A stretch of 64,000 bases of DNA from positions 3,038,001-3,102,000 of the forward strand of contig NZ_CAJRAF010000002.1 in the NCBI RefSeq assembly GCF_907164905.1, in the 5' to 3' direction. Positions 17,331-27,205 of this stretch are shown in pieces. The stretch comes from Dyadobacter sp. CECT 9275. GTDB taxonomy: Bacteria > Bacteroidota > Bacteroidia > Cytophagales > Spirosomataceae. The first letter of the stretch is position 1. Every line of letters begins with the position of its first letter. The notes beneath the pieces are model-generated. The model saw only the letters and a program-made list of their open reading frames with translations, did not search any database and was not told where the DNA came from. The position numbers and the translations under genes are program-made.

Positions 17331-18026
17331 ATGATGATTAAAATGGCCGTCTTCGACATGGCTGGCACAACAGTCGACGAAAACAACGTAGTATACAAAA
17401 CGCTGATGCGCGCAATTAATGAAAGACAATTTGATTTCACCCTCCCGGAAGTACTGAAGGAAGGTGCGGGAAAGGAAAAATTGCAGGCAATCAGGAGTAT
17501 CCTTGCGTCAAGACAAATGGTTGATGAAGTTTTATCTTTACAGATATTCGAAAACTTTAAGGTGTTACTGGCCGAGGCCTACGAGAATCTGGTCGTAACG
17601 GAGCAGCCCCATGCCACCCAGGTATTTGCCGCACTCACCAGAAAAAACATATCGGTAGTACTTAATACTGGCTACAATCGCGAAACGGCAGAGCGCCTTA
17701 TAGAAAAAATTGGATGGAAAGAAGGAATTCATTTTGATTGCCTCGTGACGGCATCGGACGTAGCGAAAAATCGCCCCGATCCGGATATGATCACCTGGGC
17801 TATGGACAAACTGGGCATTTACGATCCCCAGCAGGTGATTAAGGTGGGCGACTCTGCCATTGATATCCGGGAAGGCCAAAATGCCGGATGCCGGTTCAGT
17901 ATCGGAATCACCACCGGTGCCCACACTGATGAGCAGCTCGCGGAAGCTCACCCTGATTTCATCATCAATGACTTGACGGAACTGATACCCATCATTGACA
18001 GTGTGTTACAGAATGAGTTAACTTGA
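17331..18026 (+). CDS. Phosphonatase-like HAD hydrolase
   Basis: 231 residues of the HAD superfamily, close to the phosphonatase-like hydrolase group related to PhnX. Motif I is at the N-terminus (VFDMAGTTVDE, nucleophile Asp9 and Asp in TTVDE). A helical cap follows, then motif II (VLNTGYNR, the Thr), the Lys/Arg region DVAKNRPDPDMITW, and motif III/IV VGDSAIDIREGQNAG with metal-binding acids. PhnX cleaves the C-P bond of phosphonoacetaldehyde using a cap lysine; I cannot confirm that residue here, so the reaction stays open. Cytoplasmic. 24 bp after the phosphodiesterase and 31 bp before the EamA transporter. Confidence 0.85.
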   Translation: MMIKMAVFDMAGTTVDENNVVYKTLMRAINERQFDFTLPEVLKEGAGKEKLQAIRSILASRQMVDEVLSLQIFENFKVLLAEAYENLVVTEQPHATQVFAALTRKNISVVLNTGYNRETAERLIEKIGWKEGIHFDCLVTASDVAKNRPDPDMITWAMDKLGIYDPQQVIKVGDSAIDIREGQNAGCRFSIGITTGAHTDEQLAEAHPDFIINDLTELIPIIDSVLQNELT

Positions 18027-18057
18027 CCCGCTGAAGTCTGCCATTTAACCTCTGAGG

Positions 18058-18921
18058 ATGAGTTTTTATGTTTTATCCCTGGTACTTACTGCCGCTGTTC
18101 TGCACGCGGGTTGGAATCTGCTGTCTAAAAAAACCCAGGGTAGAACTCCGTTTATCTGGCTGGTGTACACGGCAAGCAGTGTTGTCTACCTGCCCATCCT
18201 ACTTTTCACAGTAAGTAAGGAAACTACCATCTGGTCACTACCGATTTTGTGGTTTTCCCTGGCCAGCTCGGTGCTGCATCTTGGGTATTACATTATTTTA
18301 CAAAAAGGTTACAGAAGTGCCGACCTTTCCGTGGTATACCCGCTTGCCAGAGGCTCAGGGCCTCTGTTTTCTTCTCTGGCTGCTATTTTATTCCTGAACG
18401 AGCTTCTAAAAATACCCACGACGATCGGCCTGTGCCTGATCATTGCCGGTGTACTGCTGATTGCCGGGCTAAGCTTTAAAAGGAAGGTAAAAAAAGAAAC
18501 AATCCCAGGTGTAACTTACGGTGTGCTTACGGGTTTGTTTATAGCCTTGTACACGATTAATGACACCATAGCTGTCAAATTCTACGGCTTACCCCCTTTA
18601 ACGCTCACATTTGGCACCAATCTGTTGAGCTCCGTTTTACTTTTTCCTGTTCTTCTACTGAAAAAGGATGAAGTAAAAAGAGAAATACGCTTACACAAAG
18701 GGATCATAATCGCCATTGCAGTATTAAGTCCCGCTGCCTACATACTGATATTGGAGGCGTTGAAATATGCACCATTAACCGTTGTTGCCCCGGCCAGGGA
18801 ATCAAGCATAGTATTAGGCGTGTGGATGGGCTCAAGGGTATTCAACGAGGAAGACGGCCGCAGGCGGCTCATTGCCAGCTTACTGATATTATGCGGTATT
18901 ATTGCGTTAGGTTTGAGCTAA
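18058..18921 (+). CDS. EamA/DMT-family transporter
   Basis: 287 residues with ten hydrophobic helices arranged as two five-helix EamA repeats (about 5-140 and 150-285). Typical family features are the N-terminal HAGWNLLSKKTQGR and RSADLSVVYPLARGSGPLFS, and in the second repeat APLTVVAPARESSIVLGVWM. DMT proteins move small metabolites across the inner membrane, by export or uptake. As the third gene in tight tandem with the phosphodiesterase and phosphonatase-like enzyme, it may carry their substrate or product. Start ATG clear. Confidence 0.85.
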   Translation: MSFYVLSLVLTAAVLHAGWNLLSKKTQGRTPFIWLVYTASSVVYLPILLFTVSKETTIWSLPILWFSLASSVLHLGYYIILQKGYRSADLSVVYPLARGSGPLFSSLAAILFLNELLKIPTTIGLCLIIAGVLLIAGLSFKRKVKKETIPGVTYGVLTGLFIALYTINDTIAVKFYGLPPLTLTFGTNLLSSVLLFPVLLLKKDEVKREIRLHKGIIIAIAVLSPAAYILILEALKYAPLTVVAPARESSIVLGVWMGSRVFNEEDGRRRLIASLLILCGIIALGLS

Positions 18922-19095
18922 AAACAAGTTGGCCAAAACCAGAAGCCCAGCCGGGCACCTTCATGAATCAGCCCGAGCACTCCTGCACCGGCATACGCTG
19001 GTGAGCCGTACAGACAAGTTATTTGAGCCGTGGAAGATATTTTAAAAGAAGAGCCCAGGCCATCTTTGTATCGTTCAATTAAAACAACAACAAAG

Positions 19096-20067
19096 ATGGA
19101 AACCATAACAAAAATAAACCTGGGGAAAAATGGACCGCTTGTTTCTAAACTCGGATTAGGCTGCATGCGTATGTCGGCTGTCTGGGGAGGCCCTACAAAC
19201 GACGAAAACGAAGGAATAGCAACCATACAGTCAGCACTGGACAAGGGAATCAATTTCCTGAATACCGGTGACTTTTATGGCAGCGGCCACAACGAACTGC
19301 TCGTGGGAAAAGCCATTAAAGGGCGACGGGAGGATGCATTCATCAGTGTCAAATTTGGCGCCATTTTTTACAATAATCAGTGGCTGGGCCTGGATTTACG
19401 GCCAGTGTCCATTAAAAACTTTATCAACTATTCGCTGGTACGTCTCGGAATTGACACCATTGACCTCTATCAGCCCTGCCGGCTTGATAACAGTGTTCCA
19501 GTGGAAGATGTGGTCGGAACAGTTGCTGACCTGATCAAAGAGGGGAAGGTTCGTTATCTAGGTGTTTCAGAAATAACAGCGGACCAACTGCGCAAAGCAA
19601 ATAGTGTTCATCCGGTTACGGCACTGGAAATTGGTTATTCTCTGGCCGACCGCCAGATAGAAAATGACCTGCTTCCCACAGCCAGAGAACTGGGTATAGG
19701 CGTGGTGGCATTTGCCAACACGGCCGAAGGGCTGCTCACCGGAGAAATGACAGCACCGTTATCAGCCAATAGCTATCTCAATCACTTTTCGCGTTTTCAG
19801 GGAGAGAATCTGATCAGAAATCTCGAGAAAGTGGAGGTCCTCAAACAGATGGCAAGAGAAAAAGGATATACGCCCGCACAGTTGGCTATAGCCTGGGTCA
19901 ATACGCAGGGCGATGATATCATGCCACTTGTAAGCATGAGCCGCAGAGCCCGGCTACCTGAAAATATAGAAGCCATGAAGATTGAATTCACCGACTCAGA
20001 GAAGGATTTCCTTGCAACACAGTTTGCACCAGGTGCAATTCTGGGTGGTACTTACCTGCAACGCTGA
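19096..20067 (+). CDS. Aldo/keto reductase
   Basis: 323 residues from the ATG at 19096 (the frame opens with GTG at 19030, but the family N-terminus begins with TITKINLGKNGPLVSKLGLG). TIM-barrel NADPH-dependent oxidoreductase. Tetrad residues seen: Asp in FLNTGDFYGSG, Tyr in the same motif, and Lys in AFISVKFG. The usual catalytic His is replaced by Cys in IDLYQPCRLDNSVPVEDVVG. A subfamily with LYxPARLDP at this place exists, so this is a family trait rather than decay. The NADPH site is near LVSMSRRARLPENIEA. Substrate unknown. Followed 40 bp later by an AraC regulator on the same strand. Confidence 0.88.
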   Translation: METITKINLGKNGPLVSKLGLGCMRMSAVWGGPTNDENEGIATIQSALDKGINFLNTGDFYGSGHNELLVGKAIKGRREDAFISVKFGAIFYNNQWLGLDLRPVSIKNFINYSLVRLGIDTIDLYQPCRLDNSVPVEDVVGTVADLIKEGKVRYLGVSEITADQLRKANSVHPVTALEIGYSLADRQIENDLLPTARELGIGVVAFANTAEGLLTGEMTAPLSANSYLNHFSRFQGENLIRNLEKVEVLKQMAREKGYTPAQLAIAWVNTQGDDIMPLVSMSRRARLPENIEAMKIEFTDSEKDFLATQFAPGAILGGTYLQR

Positions 20068-20107
20068 CGGGATTCTACAAAACCCTTCTTTTTACTATCT
20101 TTACCCA

Positions 20108-20920
20108 GTGAGAAATCCCCTTGAAATAGTCCCAGGCGTTATTTTTTTCTCTTACCACTCAACGGTAAGAAAGGACAAGGTAGCATTCATGGAACACAAT
20201 ACTTTGGTTTTGCAGGTTTCAGGGCATTTCGCTCTGGACACTGCGGACCAGCGTGTTACGATGGGAAGCGGAGAGATGATGCTGGTGCAAAAAAATCAGT
20301 TGGCAGAATTGACAAAAACCCCTGCGGAAGGCGGAGACTATCAAACCATTGTCATTAGGCTTCAGGAAGATGTGCTCAGGAAAATTGCGCTTGAAGAGCA
20401 GATCTCCGTAGAAAAAAAATACCTGGGCCCTCCCAACGTTCTGATACCCGGAAACGATTTCCTCAGAGCCTTCTTTCAATCTGTGATCCCCTATGTGGAT
20501 CACCCGGAAGAAAAAATAACCGAAACGCTGGGCATACTAAAAGTAAGAGAGGCCGTGCAGCTCCTGCTCCATACCAAGCCGGAGCTCAGGGAATTTTTAT
20601 TCGATTTTTCCGAACCCTATAAAATGGATCTGGAAAAATTCATGCTCACCAATTTTCACTACAACGTTCCGGTTGAAAAATTTGCCCGGCTTACAGGCAG
20701 GAGCCTGGCAGGTTTTAAGCGTGATTTTCAGAAGATATTCGGTATGGCTCCACGTCACTGGTTACTGGACAAAAGGCTTTCCGAAGCCCGGCATCTGATA
20801 GAAAGCAGAAACAAGAAACCCTCAGCCATTTATCTTGACCTGGGATTTGAAAGCCTCTCCCATTTCTCCCATTCATTCAAGAAAAAATTCGGGAAAACGC
20901 CAACAGAATGGTCCGTCTAA
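20108..20920 (+). CDS. AraC-family transcriptional regulator
   Basis: 270 residues from the GTG at 20108; the open frame reaches back to a TTG at 19982, inside the preceding reductase, which is unlikely as a start. The N-terminus (about 1-170) has a cupin-like sensing region (HFALDTADQRVTMGSGEMML). The C-terminus has two AraC helix-turn-helices, the first in KFARLTGRSLAGFKRDFQKI and the second in IYLDLGFESLSHFSHSFKKK, ending FGKTPTEW. It probably regulates the aldo/keto reductase upstream or itself. A TATCTTTA box at 20096-20103 could be a weak promoter. Confidence 0.85.
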   Translation: MRNPLEIVPGVIFFSYHSTVRKDKVAFMEHNTLVLQVSGHFALDTADQRVTMGSGEMMLVQKNQLAELTKTPAEGGDYQTIVIRLQEDVLRKIALEEQISVEKKYLGPPNVLIPGNDFLRAFFQSVIPYVDHPEEKITETLGILKVREAVQLLLHTKPELREFLFDFSEPYKMDLEKFMLTNFHYNVPVEKFARLTGRSLAGFKRDFQKIFGMAPRHWLLDKRLSEARHLIESRNKKPSAIYLDLGFESLSHFSHSFKKKFGKTPTEWSV

Positions 20921-21046
20921 AGCGAGTTGTGTATAAGATATTTTCGTTGAGTCTACCGATACAGAAACCGGTTAAAACAGTGCTGTTTAACCGGCGAATG
21001 AACGGCATACTAAAACTACCGATACCTTTCGCGGTGTACTGAACCG

Positions 21047-23302
21047 CTACTCCTTGGCCTTCCACCATTTTTTCAGCTTCTGGGTCAGTTCCTCTATCTT
21101 AATCGGCTTAGAGATGTAATCGTTCATTCCGGCGGCCAGGCATTCCTGTTCCGTCCCATCCATAGCGTTGGCCGTCAGAGCAATAATGACGGGCTGGTTT
21201 TGGTTCTTTTGACGGATCAGTGCCGTGGCTTCCAGGCCGTCCATAAGCGGCATCTGCATATCCATCAGAATCAAATCGTATTCTTTCTTCCCTACAGCAT
21301 CCAGTGCGGCCTGCCCGTCTGCCACAAGATCAGGATCATAGCCCAATCTGCCCAGCATACTCTTCACCACCAGCTGATTAACAAGATTATCTTCGGCTAC
21401 CAGCAAAACATAGGGAAATTGCTGGCTGAAATCCGAACTTAGCTTATGGGGAACAACTGGCTGGACATTTACAGTTGCTTTCACCTGCAGAGCATTGAGG
21501 ATCTGTTTGCTCAACTCATGCTGACGGGTGGGTTTGTTCAGTGCAGATACAAAAAGCTGACGGTGCGGATCTTTCAGCTCCTGTCCGATGGAGCTCAGCA
21601 AAATAACAGGCAGATCGGGCCGGAGCGTTTTAATTGCCCTGGCAAGCATAATACCATCCATTTCAGGCATCTGCATATCCGTTATGACCAGATCAATATC
21701 CGAATTAGCTTTCAGAAGCTCCAGTGCCTGCTGCCCTGATTCCGCCAGTATCGGCTGCAGTTTCCAAATTTCAAACTGCCGCTTCAGGATGGTAAGGTTG
21801 GTCGTGTTGTCATCCACAATTAATATTTGCCTGCCCTCCTGCCCTTCCATGTTGTAATGGATATAGGGGGCAAGCGTCTTTTCCCCTTTACGGGTTTCAA
21901 GTGTAAAAGAAAAGGTTGAGCCAAAATCCGGCTTGCTGACTACGGAAATCTCCCCGCCCATCATCCCGACCAACCGCGACGAAATAGCAAGCCCCAGTCC
22001 CGTACCGCCATATTTACGTGTGGTAGTGGAGTCTACCTGAGAAAATGCTTTGAACAACTTTTCCAGCTTATACTCGGGGATACCGATACCAGTATCCCGA
22101 ACTGCGAAATTGAGCAATAAAGTATCTGAACCCGATTTTGGCTTCATTGTCACAAACAGGCAGACTTCCCCCTTCTCGGTAAATTTCATGGCATTGCCGA
22201 CCAGATTAATCAGGACCTGTCTCAGCCGCAGCGAATCCCCAACAATCTGAAGTGGTACATTGTCTTCAATATGATAAATCAAATCGAGCCCTGCCGCCGT
22301 TGCCTTCGTTCCAAAAATATCCAGCACATCTTCAATGCACTGTCGCAGGTTAAAGTCTTCATTTTCAAACTCCATATTACCGGATTCTATTTTAGAGAAA
22401 TCCAGAATATCATTAATCACGTTGATGAGCGTATCTCCGCAGTTAACAATTGTTTCGGTGTAAACGCGCTGCTCATCTGTAAGTGTAGTTTCCTGCAAAA
22501 GTGCCGCCATCCCGATCACCCCATTCATAGGTGTACGGATCTCATGGCTCATGGTGGCAAGAAAAATACTTTTGGCCTGATTGGCCTTTTCAGCTTCAAT
22601 CCTGGCCGCCTCCAGTGCCGAATTAACCTCTCTGAGGCGGATATTGGCTTCCTTCTGAATCTGTTCGTTAATCTGGCGCTCACGGGACAGTGCTGCTTCC
22701 TTTTCAAGATCAGACATCTTTTTGGCCTGCGCCAGCTGAAATTCGGTAGACTTTTGCATCGTATATGCCCAGAGCCCGCAGATGACAAAAATCACTGCCG
22801 CCAGTAAGATATGAATCGTAAAGGTCAGCAAATCGAAATACTCAAGTTTCGTAAAATAGATTTCCGTGTAACCCGAGTTCTGCAACAGACCAAAGACCGA
22901 ATGATGTATCAGCACGACGGTCATCATTGGTATCTGGAGTTTCCATTTTTGATAGGTGATTAATAGGGCACTGCCTATAAATGCATAAAAATGCATCTCA
23001 AACAACCCGTGCATCTGGTAGATGAACTGCGCCATAAAGATACCCAGCACCGCGCTCAGCACATACTGGTACAAATCAGAAGACGGCAATGCAATTTTGG
23101 TGGTGTAATAAGCAAGGAGTGAAATCCCGCCCACACCAAAGGCGATAAGCCAGGTATCATAAAAGGTTGCAAAAAAAAGCCCGGAGAGGAAATAGCCTGC
23201 TAAAAAGTAATCCATAAACCGGTCGGAACTTTTAGTCACATTTGAAAAAAAACCGGCACCTGTTTTACGGAAAGGATGTATTTCTTTTATCATTTTTTTC
23301 AA
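21047..23302 (-). CDS. Membrane-bound hybrid histidine kinase with two receiver domains
   Basis: 751 residues. Six or so membrane helices at about 31-185 form an uncharacterised sensor (with a LIHHSVFG motif). A coiled coil spans about 190-250. HisKA has the phospho-accepting His253 in [14 protein letters not shown]. The ATPase domain is at about 355-475 (N box [11 protein letters not shown]1 RDTGIGI, G2 GGTGLGLAI). Two receivers follow, phosphorylated Asp542 ([10 protein letters not shown]) and Asp681 ([10 protein letters not shown]). No output or HPt domain exists, so it must pass phosphate to a separate protein. It starts 6 bp after the stop of the thioredoxin-like gene, so the two are co-transcribed. 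Confidence 0.92.
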   Translation of the reverse strand: MKKMIKEIHPFRKTGAGFFSNVTKSSDRFMDYFLAGYFLSGLFFATFYDTWLIAFGVGGISLLAYYTTKIALPSSDLYQYVLSAVLGIFMAQFIYQMHGLFEMHFYAFIGSALLITYQKWKLQIPMMTVVLIHHSVFGLLQNSGYTEIYFTKLEYFDLLTFTIHILLAAVIFVICGLWAYTMQKSTEFQLAQAKKMSDLEKEAALSRERQINEQIQKEANIRLREVNSALEAARIEAEKANQAKSIFLATMSHEIRTPMNGVIGMAALLQETTLTDEQRVYTETIVNCGDTLINVINDILDFSKIESGNMEFENEDFNLRQCIEDVLDIFGTKATAAGLDLIYHIEDNVPLQIVGDSLRLRQVLINLVGNAMKFTEKGEVCLFVTMKPKSGSDTLLLNFAVRDTGIGIPEYKLEKLFKAFSQVDSTTTRKYGGTGLGLAISSRLVGMMGGEISVVSKPDFGSTFSFTLETRKGEKTLAPYIHYNMEGQEGRQILIVDDNTTNLTILKRQFEIWKLQPILAESGQQALELLKANSDIDLVITDMQMPEMDGIMLARAIKTLRPDLPVILLSSIGQELKDPHRQLFVSALNKPTRQHELSKQILNALQVKATVNVQPVVPHKLSSDFSQQFPYVLLVAEDNLVNQLVVKSMLGRLGYDPDLVADGQAALDAVGKKEYDLILMDMQMPLMDGLEATALIRQKNQNQPVIIALTANAMDGTEQECLAAGMNDYISKPIKIEELTQKLKKWWKAKE

Positions 23303-23308
23303 AAAGTA

Positions 23309-23911
23309 CTATAATTTTTTGCAGTATGGGAGGCTGCATCCATAGGATTTTAACGCAGATTCGTCGAAGGCTATAGCTGGTGCATTGCCCATCAATCCAG
23401 CCAACGCAATCTGAGCGTAATTGGTACGCTCATCGGTACAATAACGATTCTTGTTGTAGTTACCGCGATAAAAAATTTTGCTCTTTGAATTAAGCAGTAC
23501 CGCCTGCGGAGTGGAATAGACCCCGCACTTATCGGCTACCGAAGTATCAAAGGTTACGGGCAGAGCAAGCCCTACACGCTTCTGGATTGCTTCGACTGAG
23601 TATTTTTTATCGCTCATGACCACAACCACAAAATTCACCTGCTGGCCATAGGACCTGACCAGCGACTGAAAATGCTTAACATTGAAGCGTGAACAGGGGC
23701 ATTCGGGATTATAAAAATGGAGGAAAGTTGGTTTTTCCTGGGTTTGAGCCGTAAGCCCGGGAAGACTAATGAAGGATCCCACCGGAACCGGTTTGTAGTT
23801 TTCGGGCACGGGTGTGGGTAAAAGATACACCCAGGAATTGTACCAAAAAAGTGTTACCGTCGCCGAAAGTAGCACGAACAGCCACAACAACACAAAGCTC
23901 TTTTTCATCAT
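23309..23911 (-). CDS. Membrane-anchored thioredoxin-fold protein
   Basis: 200 residues. An N-terminal signal anchor (about 5-24) is followed by a thioredoxin-like domain with FLHFYNPECPCSRFN at about 83-97; the two cysteines (C-P-C) sit where thioredoxins have CxxC, spaced one residue closer. A later TPQAVLLN corresponds to the cis-Pro loop, with Tyr-Ser-Thr-Pro. Further cysteines occur at RYCTDERTN and SYGCSLPYCKKL. This resembles the thioredoxin-like DUF6436-type group. Expected to face the periplasm. Directly upstream of, and 6 bp from, the hybrid kinase, so it may relay a redox or folding signal to it; that is inference. Confidence 0.7.
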   Translation of the reverse strand: MMKKSFVLLWLFVLLSATVTLFWYNSWVYLLPTPVPENYKPVPVGSFISLPGLTAQTQEKPTFLHFYNPECPCSRFNVKHFQSLVRSYGQQVNFVVVVMSDKKYSVEAIQKRVGLALPVTFDTSVADKCGVYSTPQAVLLNSKSKIFYRGNYNKNRYCTDERTNYAQIALAGLMGNAPAIAFDESALKSYGCSLPYCKKL

Positions 23912-24537
23912 TAATTTGTTTAAAGGAGATTTGCAGGCATAGGCAACACGATATTCCTTTTATACAACGGAAACTTCACCAGGGTAAGAGCCAGATTCTG
24001 GCTATTGTGGATACTTGTCCGAAAGCATTTCTGCTCTCCGGAGTTGTAACAAAAATAAGATCAAAATGGATCTTAACAAAAAAAGAGATTAAATAGAGCA
24101 ATGAGGTGTAATAACTTACAAAGCGTCATATTAAAAAGTCTACCAATCTTTTTATCAGCCAAATACGTTTGTACCTATTTCCCTGCGTGTAGTGGTGGTT
24201 TTTTGATATAGTCAGCAAGTATTCGAGTCTTAATAAAAACAGGGTGCCGGCCAAAACGACATTGGGCCAATCTGGCCTATTCATCCTTAAGATTGCAATG
24301 TATTGCCTGGACGATCAAGACAAAAGGTCAAAGAATATTCATTAAAAAACTTCGGGCGAAGCACTTGCTTTTCTACTTTTTACGGCCGTAACTGTGCACT
24401 ATAAAAACCCGATGCTGGTCCGGGGAGTCTTATCTTTTAATTTCCGTCCAAATAAGGCTCAAATTCCGGACCAGTCTCAAGCCGGAAAGTAAAGGGTTGT
24501 CCAGCGACAACCATCCTTAACTTTCTAATGACTGCAT
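23912..24537. other. Gene-poor interval with two small hairpins
   Basis: No coding frame I trust. Two inverted repeats are visible: CTGGTCCGG at 24415-24423 with CCGGACCAG at 24466-24474 (42-nt loop), and a compact GGTTGTC-cagc-GACAACC hairpin at 24495-24512, 26 bp past the dioxygenase stop on its downstream side. The latter may help end transcription but lacks a U run. Confidence 0.4.
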
Positions 24538-25500
24538 CTATTTATTAATGATTTTCCTAACCCACTGACGTAGATTTGAAGGGATAATTTTTCTCATTAC
24601 GTTTTCGGGAAGGTACATTTTATAGGAATAACCGACATAATTAATCGGGGTACCGAGATAATTACTTCGTACTTCCTCACCTGTAGCAATATCCGTAACC
24701 TGCTGGATAGAAATCCTTTCCAGCGCCATGTCCGTCCGCATGGGACGATAATAGGCGCAATTTTCGAAATAAAAATGGTTAACCTGTGTGTATCTGGTGG
24801 AGCCCGGCACCGTAATTCTTTCTCCACCATGTAACAAGTTAGCCGACCATATCAGCGCCTGCCCTTTTTTCAGATTGAGGACTTTCTTTTCGAGGTGTTT
24901 CTGCTTTACCAGCTCTTCTATAAAGTCTTCATATCTGGTATAATAATTCGCCAGCATATCTTCTATGGAAGAGCTTGCAGATCCTTTCATGCCCAGGATG
25001 GACAGATCATAAAAAGGCAGTCTGTGACTGGCCGGAAAATAATGCAAAGGCCCGTTTCCGTCATGCACATCCTCCAGTGCGATCCAAACCCCGGCCAGGT
25101 ACCGTTCCGGTACCGAATTAAAATGAATGGAGTCACTATGAGTCCGCTGCTGGCTGCCGGTTGAGAAGTTCAGGGTTTGAAAGGGTATCGGCCTTCTGCG
25201 ATAGAGTATCTGCAAAATCTCCATAACGCGGGGCGCAATCGCAATTTGTCTGATGGCTTCATGATCTTTCCAGGCGTCCTGAAGCCTGTTTGTATTTTGC
25301 TTAGCAAATTCAGGTTTTATTTGCTCCAGTGCCCTGTCGATCAGCTCGTCGTCCAGTTGAGGGTCAATGATCACGTAACCTTTTTCCGAATAATGCCTGA
25401 CCATCTCGGCGGTTTCAGGGTCAAGGTTTGCTTCTTTTAATTCTGATTCAAAAAATGGGGATTCTACCCAGGGAGTTTGGATCTGTAGAGAGTTCGACAT
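24538..25500 (-). CDS. Phytanoyl-CoA dioxygenase family protein
   Basis: Fe(II)/2-oxoglutarate-type oxygenase, 320 residues from the ATG at 25500 (an ATG at 25551 would add 17). The iron facial triad is visible: His121 and Asp123 in RTHSDSIHF and the distal His224 in ANLLHGGERI, with Arg236 in STRYTQVNHF as the 2-oxoglutarate-binding arginine. The core also contains WIALEDVHDGNGPLHYFPAS, typical of PhyH-type hydroxylases. The C-terminal 60 residues are extra relative to many members. Substrate unknown; many bacterial relatives hydroxylate small metabolites. It stands alone, with a minus-strand oxidoreductase upstream separated by a terminator. Confidence 0.88.
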   Translation of the reverse strand: MSNSLQIQTPWVESPFFESELKEANLDPETAEMVRHYSEKGYVIIDPQLDDELIDRALEQIKPEFAKQNTNRLQDAWKDHEAIRQIAIAPRVMEILQILYRRRPIPFQTLNFSTGSQQRTHSDSIHFNSVPERYLAGVWIALEDVHDGNGPLHYFPASHRLPFYDLSILGMKGSASSSIEDMLANYYTRYEDFIEELVKQKHLEKKVLNLKKGQALIWSANLLHGGERITVPGSTRYTQVNHFYFENCAYYRPMRTDMALERISIQQVTDIATGEEVRSNYLGTPINYVGYSYKMYLPENVMRKIIPSNLRQWVRKIINK

Positions 25501-25670
25501 ATGGAGTAAGGCCCTGTTATGTTTTAAGTAAAGCTGTGCCAAATTAACCATCTTTTATATAGAAAAAATTACCATAAAATAAATAATCCTTCTACACGCT
25601 AAACTTTCATAATCTGTCAGTTAAGACAACATCGTGACCCCTGACACAACAGGGTTTAAGCTGTAACCTC

Positions 25671-25709
25671 AAAAAAAATTGCCGGAATCCTGGGAGAATT
25701 CCGGCAATT
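25671..25709 (-). terminator. Terminator of the Gfo/Idh/MocA gene
   Basis: Perfect 12-bp stem (AATTGCCGGAAT with ATTCCGGCAATT), 9-nt loop, with eight A residues at 25671-25678 that form the U run on the minus strand. It starts 29 bp past the stop of the upstream oxidoreductase. Confidence 0.9.
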
Positions 25710-25738
25710 AAAAGACCATTTCATTCAGGTTACGCGTA

Positions 25739-27205
25739 CTACACGCCTAGGCTCCAGCCCTCGCGATAATTACGTTTTACAAACTGGTTGACGTCGTCAA
25801 AGTTAGTCACTTTCATATTCTTGTAATCCCACAACATTTTCATGTTACTTCCCGGATAGTCGTAGCCATTACCAGATGCTCTTGGTTTTGGCATGTCGGC
25901 GCCTCTGATAGCGAGGTTGGCCATCAGGATAGCCTCCGTCAGCGGACCCGCCAGGTCAAAAGGAGAACTCAGTTCCATTTTACCATATCCGGCAATTGCC
26001 CCTTCAACCCACTGCGCATAATGCCCTTCGGCACTCCCCGGAACACGGGCAAATTTTTGTTTCACTTTTACTTCCTGCATACGGCTCAGCGGCAGCAGAC
26101 GTGGGTTGGCTGCATATTCGCTAGCCATCATTTTACCCTTCGTCCCTACAAACAAAATCCCGCTGTTTCCATCTCCAAACAACTCGTTTGCGCCAAGCTC
26201 TTCGGGACGTTCCGGTTTGATTCCCCCGTCCATCCAGTGCATAGTCACTGGTCCTTTGGTCCGTGGTGTTTTAGGAAAAGTAAGGGTGGCATGGCTAGAT
26301 GGCGGGCAACTGTCGGGAAAAATACCTCTTTTACCGAAATCAGTGAAAACGCTGCTCACGCTGGCCTGCATGTCCACAGCGTATTTAAGACCCAATACCC
26401 TGAATGGCGCTTCCATCAGGTGGCATCCCAAATCTCCTAACGCGCCGGTACCGTAATCCCACCAGCCTCTCCAGCTGCCGGGAATCAGTTTATCAACATA
26501 ATCCTTATAGGGAGCAGTACCTAACCACAGATCCCAATCCAGCTCTTTGGGAACCGGCGGCTTATCAGTTGGCCAGGGAATACCCTGCGGCCAGATAGGC
26601 CGGTTGGTCCAGATGTATACCGTATGTACATCCCCGATGATATCTGCATCGTACCACTCATGCAATTGCCGCACGCCGTCACCCGACGATCCCTGATTCC
26701 CCATTTGGGTCACCACCTTATATTTGGCCGCAGCTTCGGTTAGTTTTCTGGCCTCGTATATATCGTGGGTCATTGGTTTTTGCACGTACACATGTTTACC
26801 AAGCTGCATGGCTCCCATGGCTACTACGGCATGCGTGTGATCAGGAGTTGAGACGGAAACCGCGTCAAAATTTTTCGCTTCCTTCTCAAACATCTTCCGC
26901 CAGTCTTTATAATACTTGGCCTTCGGGAAATTGGTCACACTGGTAACAGCCCTTCTGTCATCCACATCGCACAAATAGGCAATATTAGCCTTACCGCTTT
27001 TGTGAAAATTAGCCAGATCGGACGTACCCTTACCTCCTACACCTACGCCCGCAACCGTCAGTGTATCACTCGGGGCAATGAAACCTTTCCCACCCAACAC
27101 ATGACGAGGAACGATCATAAATCCGGCCGCAGAGGCAGCAGAAGCTTTGATGAAATCTCTTCTGGAAGAAGCGGATTTCTCATTGTTTGTATTCTTTCCT
27201 TCCAT
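25739..27205 (-). CDS. Tat-exported Gfo/Idh/MocA-family oxidoreductase
   Basis: 488 residues. The N-terminus has a twin-arginine signal (SSRRDFIKASAASAAGFMI), so the folded, cofactor-loaded enzyme should be exported to the periplasm. The Rossmann part follows (VAGVGVGGKGTSDLANF, a variant of GxGxxG). The family signature VSVSTPDHTHAVVAMGAMQL is followed by KHVYVQKPMTHD, with the catalytic Lys. Such exported members often oxidise or epimerise sugars with a tightly held NAD; long members with a C-terminal extension like this are widespread in Cytophagales. Its terminator lies 29 bp downstream and no partner gene is adjacent, so it is probably monocistronic. Confidence 0.9.
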   Translation of the reverse strand: MEGKNTNNEKSASSRRDFIKASAASAAGFMIVPRHVLGGKGFIAPSDTLTVAGVGVGGKGTSDLANFHKSGKANIAYLCDVDDRRAVTSVTNFPKAKYYKDWRKMFEKEAKNFDAVSVSTPDHTHAVVAMGAMQLGKHVYVQKPMTHDIYEARKLTEAAAKYKVVTQMGNQGSSGDGVRQLHEWYDADIIGDVHTVYIWTNRPIWPQGIPWPTDKPPVPKELDWDLWLGTAPYKDYVDKLIPGSWRGWWDYGTGALGDLGCHLMEAPFRVLGLKYAVDMQASVSSVFTDFGKRGIFPDSCPPSSHATLTFPKTPRTKGPVTMHWMDGGIKPERPEELGANELFGDGNSGILFVGTKGKMMASEYAANPRLLPLSRMQEVKVKQKFARVPGSAEGHYAQWVEGAIAGYGKMELSSPFDLAGPLTEAILMANLAIRGADMPKPRASGNGYDYPGSNMKMLWDYKNMKVTNFDDVNQFVKRNYREGWSLGV

